Source: Streptomyces sp. Z26 (lineage in GTDB: Bacteria; Actinomycetota; Actinomycetes; Streptomycetales; Streptomycetaceae). Taken from it: DNA of 64,000 nucleotides. Below the pieces are notes generated by a model, which saw only the letters and a list, made by a program, of their open reading frames with translations, did not search any database and was not told where the DNA came from. The stretch spans positions 4,760,501 through 4,824,500 of the forward strand of contig NZ_RCHV01000002.1 of assembly GCF_003665095.1 (NCBI RefSeq), read 5' to 3'. Of this stretch, positions 60,968-64,000 are shown one piece after another. The translations under genes were made by a program, and so were the position numbers. The first letter of the stretch is position 1, and each line of letters starts with the position of its first letter.

Positions 60968-61564
60968 GTGAGTAATTGGGCGGCATTTCTAGGAGATCTG
61001 ACTACGGCTCTGATCGGTGCCGTGGTGGGCGGTGGCATAGCCTTCTTCGTCACGTGGTGGCAGACAGCGAAGAGCGCCGAAGCGCAGGCCCGCCTCACCG
61101 CGTCTCAGAATCACACCAGCAGCAGCTTGCACGCGCACGAGCACTCCGCTGGTGCAGCGCGTGCCCTGCTGGAGAGGCTGGCAGACCTCTACGCCTGGTT
61201 GCCCTCGCTGCCCGATGTGTCCTCAGACCAGCCGCGGCTCAGCGAGCATGCTCGTAACGAGTGTCGCAAGGCAATGGAGTCTCTCCGCAGGGGCATGCAG
61301 ACGGATCTCCTCTCTGTCCGAGACCAGGCCGTTCGGGAGCGTTACCGTGCTTTGGTCAAGCTCACCTTCGACGCTGGCTGGCGCGGTGCCGGACAAGCAC
61401 ACCCCGGGCGATCGGTACGCGATGTACGTGCCTACCTCCGCTACGTGCAGTTTTCGTTGGAAGCGGTGATAGGAGGTACCCCGATGCCTCAGCATGTAGA
61501 GCCACCCTGTTTGGATCGTTCGAGCAGCGAGTCATGGCGCCCGGCTCAGATCCCTGAGGGTTAG
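60968..61564 (+). CDS. Hypothetical membrane-anchored protein at the right end of the island
   Basis: 198 aa from GTG 60968, with no clear ribosome site. One N-terminal membrane helix (LGDLTTALIGAVVGGGIAFFVTWW) is followed by a soluble helical domain (HEHSAGAARALLERLADLYAWL ... KLTFDAGWRGAGQ). An upstream TTG start would lie in the terminator. Single-pass proteins like this occur at the ends of AICEs. Function unknown. Confidence 0.6.
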   Translation: MSNWAAFLGDLTTALIGAVVGGGIAFFVTWWQTAKSAEAQARLTASQNHTSSSLHAHEHSAGAARALLERLADLYAWLPSLPDVSSDQPRLSEHARNECRKAMESLRRGMQTDLLSVRDQAVRERYRALVKLTFDAGWRGAGQAHPGRSVRDVRAYLRYVQFSLEAVIGGTPMPQHVEPPCLDRSSSESWRPAQIPEG

Positions 61565-61646
61565 GGCGATCCCGCCGACCTGTCGTGAGGCTCAGGCTCG
61601 TGTATCAGGGTGCGCAGAGTCGCCCGCTGGCCTGCCCGTATGGCTT

Positions 61647-61662
61647 CCAAGATCATCACGCC
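61647..61662 (+). repeat. Candidate integrase arm-type site, right
   Basis: Identical to 37853-37868 (CCAAGATCATCACGCC). See the left copy for the geometry. The rest of 61565-61734 holds no gene. Confidence 0.5.
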
Positions 61663-61734
61663 ATTACAACGTGACCGCTGGCAAACAGCCGCTCCGAGTC
61701 GCATCCGGCTGCGCACGCGCGAACGCCCCGCGTT

Positions 61735-61822
61735 CAGGGAAGTCCCTGGTGGCGGGGCGTTGTGGCACCTTCTGCGAGGTGCCCCCGGCAGGATTCGAAC
61801 CTGCGCACACGGCTCCGGAGGC
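61735..61822. repeat. attR: 88 bp repeat reaching into the intact tRNA-Arg
   Basis: Identical to 37701-37788. It covers the terminator hairpin and the tRNA from its 3' end to the anticodon loop, so the junction with chromosomal DNA lies at the anticodon. This is the usual crossover region of tRNA-specific tyrosine recombinases. Confidence 0.9.
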
Positions 61823-61851
61823 CGTTGCTCTATCCCCTGAGCTACGGGGGC
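61780..61851 (-). tRNA. tRNA-Arg (anticodon CCG), intact
   Basis: 72 nt without an encoded CCA. The acceptor stem GCCCCCG/CGGGGGC is perfect, the anticodon arm ACGGC/GCCGT encloses CTCCGGA (anticodon CCG), and the T arm is GCAGG TTCGAAT CCTGC. The 3' half is the element's copy and restores a working gene after integration. Terminator hairpin downstream within attR. Confidence 0.97.
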
Positions 61852-62155
61852 GCTGTCGTCGTGGTGGCGACGGGTGAAACCTTACCAGCACCCGGACGGT
61901 GATCCGGAACAGGTTTCGCCGGGTGGTGGCGTCCGCCCGCCCGGGGCTTCCGTGGTCGTGTCGGCGCGGTTGCGGTCGGGTGAAGTGGCTCCGGTGTCAA
62001 GGGAGTTGGTGCGGGGCGGGAGCGGGTGGAGGTGGTGGGCCCCGTGGGGGAGGGGTGTGGGGGTGGTGCGTCAGCGTGGTTTCGGCCGTTCCACGCACGG
62101 GTGGAAATGGGCAAAACCCGGACGCAGTCCGTGCCGCGCGCCTAGGCTCTGTCGT
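61852..62155. other. Intergenic region between tRNA-Arg and the response regulator
   Basis: About 300 bp, G-rich on the plus strand. It must contain the promoters of the tRNA (minus) and the regulator (plus); I see no other feature. Confidence 0.35.
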
Positions 62156-62605
62156 GTGCAAGGCGTCTCCGGTCGGGTCCTCGTCGTCGACGACAACAAG
62201 GTCATCCGGCAGCTGATCAAGGTCAATCTCGAGCTGGAGGGCTTCGAGGTCGTGACCGCGGACGATGGTGCCGAGTGCCTGGAGGTCGTCCACCGGGTAC
62301 GGCCCGACGTGATCACGCTCGATGTCGTGATGCCACGGCTCGACGGTCTGCGTACGGCCGCCCGGCTGCGCTCCGATCCGCGTACGCGGCACATAGCCGT
62401 CGCCATCGTGTCCGCCTGTCCGCAGGCGGAGATCGACGCGGAGGGTGGTGCCGGTGTGGACGCCGTGTTGGCGAAGCCGTTCGATCCGGCGGCGCTCGTA
62501 CGGATGGTGCGGCGTCTCGCGTACGGCGAGGCGGACGGCGGTGACGGGCGTACGGAGCCGCCGGTGCAGGGCGGTTCCGAGTCGGCCGTACGGCCCCTGC
62601 GCTGA
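62156..62605 (+). CDS. Single-domain response regulator
   Basis: 149 aa, GTG start. Receiver domain VLVVDDNKVIRQLIKVNLELEGFEVVTADDGAECLEVVHRVRPDVITLDVVMPRLDG, with the acceptor Asp in TLDVVMP, Ser of IVSACP and Lys of LAKPFDP. No output domain follows, only a short disordered tail, so it probably signals by protein contact. No kinase gene is adjacent. Confidence 0.9.
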   Translation: MQGVSGRVLVVDDNKVIRQLIKVNLELEGFEVVTADDGAECLEVVHRVRPDVITLDVVMPRLDGLRTAARLRSDPRTRHIAVAIVSACPQAEIDAEGGAGVDAVLAKPFDPAALVRMVRRLAYGEADGGDGRTEPPVQGGSESAVRPLR

Positions 62606-62759
62606 GCCGTGCCCCTTCGCGCCCGACGCCCCCCGGGGCTTCGCGTCCTCAAGCGGACGGACTTCCTCCGCCCGCGACGCCGCAGGTCAGGAGGGGCGGG
62701 ACGGGTCGTCGCGGTAAACCGTTCGCGTAGCACTCCCTCTCCTCCCCTACGCTTGCACC

Positions 62760-63707
62760 GTGACACCCGCACAGCTCTCCCGCACCGTGCTGCTCTCGCT
62801 GCGCGGCGTGGTCGGTGACGCCGGGCTGCGCGGTGTGGAACTTCCCGAACGCGCGGTGGTCGAGTCGCCCCCGCGCCGCGGCGGCGGGGACTACGGCACC
62901 GGCGTCGTCCTCCAGCTCGCCCGGCATCTCCGCCCCGGCTCCGCCCCGGGCGGCGCGGCGGCGACGCCGCCCGGCCCCCTCGACCTCGCCCGGCGCCTCG
63001 GCGCCCGCCTGGAGTCGCTGCCGGGCGTGGCGCGTACGGACATCGCCGGTGCCGGTTTCGTCAACGTCACGCTGAACGCGTCCGGCCGCGCCGCCCTCGT
63101 ACGGGAGTTGGCCCGCCCCGCGCACCCGTCGAGCGTCGCCGACGCCCCCGCCCGCGACGCCGCCCGCTGGGCCGCCGCCACCGCGGACGGCCCTCGCGCG
63201 TCGGTCGGCGCGCTGCTGGTGCGTACGGCCGACAGCCCGCTGTTCCGCGTGCAGTACGCGCACAGCCGCGCCCGCGCCGTGCTGCGCGGCGCCGACGCGT
63301 TGGGCGTGCGCCCGGAGGCCGGGGCGGACGGCCACGCCTACGCCGCCCCCGCCGAACGCGCCCTCCTGGCCCTCCTCGCCGACCACGACCGCCTGGCCGC
63401 CGCCGCCCTCCCCGCCCCCGCCCTCCGCACGTCGCCCGCCCTCCGTACGGCGCCCGCCACCGCCCCCCGCGCGGCCACCGCCGCCGCGTCCGCCCCCCGC
63501 GCGGACGCCGTCTCCCGCCTCGCGCGCCATCTCGTCGCCGTCGCCGACGCCTTCCTCGACCTGCGCGACACCTGCCCGCCCCTCCCCCAGGGGGACCAAA
63601 AACCCGGGGCCGCCCACCGCGCCCGTACGGCCCTCGCCGAGGCCGCCGGGTCGGTGCTGGCCGGCGGCCTGGCACAGCTCGGCGTCACCGCACCCGCACA
63701 CCTCTGA
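62760..63707 (+). CDS. nrtL: ArgS-related anticodon-binding protein (NrtL type)
   Basis: 315 aa, GTG start. The first half resembles the ArgRS N-terminal additional domain (VVLQLARHLRPG ... DLARRLGARLESLPGVARTDIAGAGFVNVTLN), and the second half the DALR anticodon-binding domain (SPLFRVQYAHSRARAVLRGA ... VSRLARHLVAVADAFLDLRDTCPPLP). The catalytic HIGH/KMSKS domain is absent, so it is not an aminoacyl-tRNA synthetase. The location directly before lysA is, to my memory, conserved in streptomycetes. Confidence 0.85.
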   Translation: MTPAQLSRTVLLSLRGVVGDAGLRGVELPERAVVESPPRRGGGDYGTGVVLQLARHLRPGSAPGGAAATPPGPLDLARRLGARLESLPGVARTDIAGAGFVNVTLNASGRAALVRELARPAHPSSVADAPARDAARWAAATADGPRASVGALLVRTADSPLFRVQYAHSRARAVLRGADALGVRPEAGADGHAYAAPAERALLALLADHDRLAAAALPAPALRTSPALRTAPATAPRAATAAASAPRADAVSRLARHLVAVADAFLDLRDTCPPLPQGDQKPGAAHRARTALAEAAGSVLAGGLAQLGVTAPAHL

Positions 63708-63724
63708 GGGGATTCAGAGAAGTC

Positions 63725-64000
63725 ATGAGCCGTTCCGCACACCCCGCCGGGCCCCGCCACGCCGACGTACTGCCCGAGGGCCACTACTCGGCCCCGCCCG
63801 CCGACCTCAACCACCTCGAACCGGGCGTCTGGTCCCGCACCGTCGCCCGTACGCCCGAGGGCGCGGTGACCGTGGGCGGCCTGGACGTACGGGAGTTGGC
63901 CGAGGAGTTCGGCACCCCCGCGTACCTCCTCGACGAGGCGGACTTCCGCGCGCGCTGCCGTGCCTGGCGGGACGCGTTCGGCGCGGACGCCGACGTGTTC
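63725..64000 (+). CDS. lysA: Diaminopimelate decarboxylase LysA, N-terminal part (runs off window)
   Basis: Last step of lysine biosynthesis, decarboxylating meso-diaminopimelate with pyridoxal phosphate. Only the first 92 residues are in the window: HADVLPEGHYSAPPADLNHLEPGVWSRTVAR and the fold start GGLDVRELAEEFGTPAYLLDEADFRARCRAW, typical of actinobacterial LysA. The PLP Lys lies beyond the edge. It starts 17 bp after nrtL, so the two are probably an operon. Confidence 0.95.
   Translation, partial: MSRSAHPAGPRHADVLPEGHYSAPPADLNHLEPGVWSRTVARTPEGAVTVGGLDVRELAEEFGTPAYLLDEADFRARCRAWRDAFGADADVF

Larger units (their letters stand above)
37701..61822. mobile_element. Outer integrative element (AICE) in tRNA-Arg(CCG), 24,034 bp repeat to repeat
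   Basis: Perfect 88 bp direct repeats (37701-37788 and 61735-61822) bound the element; the right copy ends at the anticodon loop of the intact tRNA-Arg. Its own int, xis, rep, tra, SCO3933-like and korSA genes occupy 54.6-60.9 kb. Cargo occupies 37.9-41.7 and 50.4-54.3 kb, and a second AICE sits between these cargo blocks. All core genes point rightward toward attR. Confidence 0.85.

Noticed and set aside
1..64000. CRISPR array
   Set aside because: No regularly spaced short repeats were seen; the repeats present are paired att, operator or hairpin elements.

Overview
This is a high-GC actinobacterial chromosome segment, almost certainly Streptomyces. The signs are near-complete GC at third codon positions, a cvn conservon, lon and lysA, many secreted hydrolases, rare TTA (bldA-type) codons confined to acquired genes, and pSAM2-type actinomycete integrative elements (AICEs).

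Left arm, 1-36000: ordinary chromosome. It begins with the 3' part of lon and a GH25 lysozyme gene, then MarR and PP2C-like genes. The four-gene conservon cvnABCD follows, coupled to a StyA-like FAD monooxygenase gene. Next come a catalytically degenerate NlpC/P60 protein and a degenerate kinase, a GH18 chitinase with a near-consensus DasR box, soxR, and a diiron oxygenase/TetR pair. After an SH3-type secreted protein and an orphan ABC ATPase come a copper module (copA divergent from a His-rich exported protein, with two palindromic operators between) and PGRP, GPP34, GH27, RidA and HxlR genes. The arm ends with a protease cluster (streptogrisin, snapalysin) and small enzymes and regulators.

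Middle, 36189-61822: a stacked mobile island at the tRNA-Arg(CCG) gene. A 1.55 kb CIME-like segment (36189-37745) has degenerate and intact att copies at its ends and carries one T4-beta-like gene. A 24,034 bp element follows, bounded by perfect 88 bp direct repeats (37701-37788 and 61735-61822). The right repeat ends inside the intact tRNA-Arg. This outer AICE has its own KorSA/SCO3933-like/TraSA/Spd/RepSA/Xis/Int set at 54.6-60.9 kb. A second, complete AICE (about 41.72-50.26 kb, same gene order) appears nested inside it. The inner integrase lies beside a tRNA-Gly(CCC) 3' fragment, and its ends share a 14 bp core (13/14 identical), which suggests insertion at a secondary site. Outer-element cargo on either side of the inner element includes a frameshifted phosphotransferase gene, an XRE regulator with a small operon, a DUF91/NucS-like nuclease gene, an integrase relic and an Orc/AAA-like ATPase gene.

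Each AICE has the same unexplained module upstream of the korSA 3' end. It is a stem-loop of about 140 nt with conserved arms and unrelated apical sequences that still fold (41889-42031 and 54302-54440). This is my best candidate for an undescribed element.

Right arm, 61852-64000: chromosome resumes with a response regulator, an ArgRS-like anticodon-binding protein (NrtL type) and the start of lysA.
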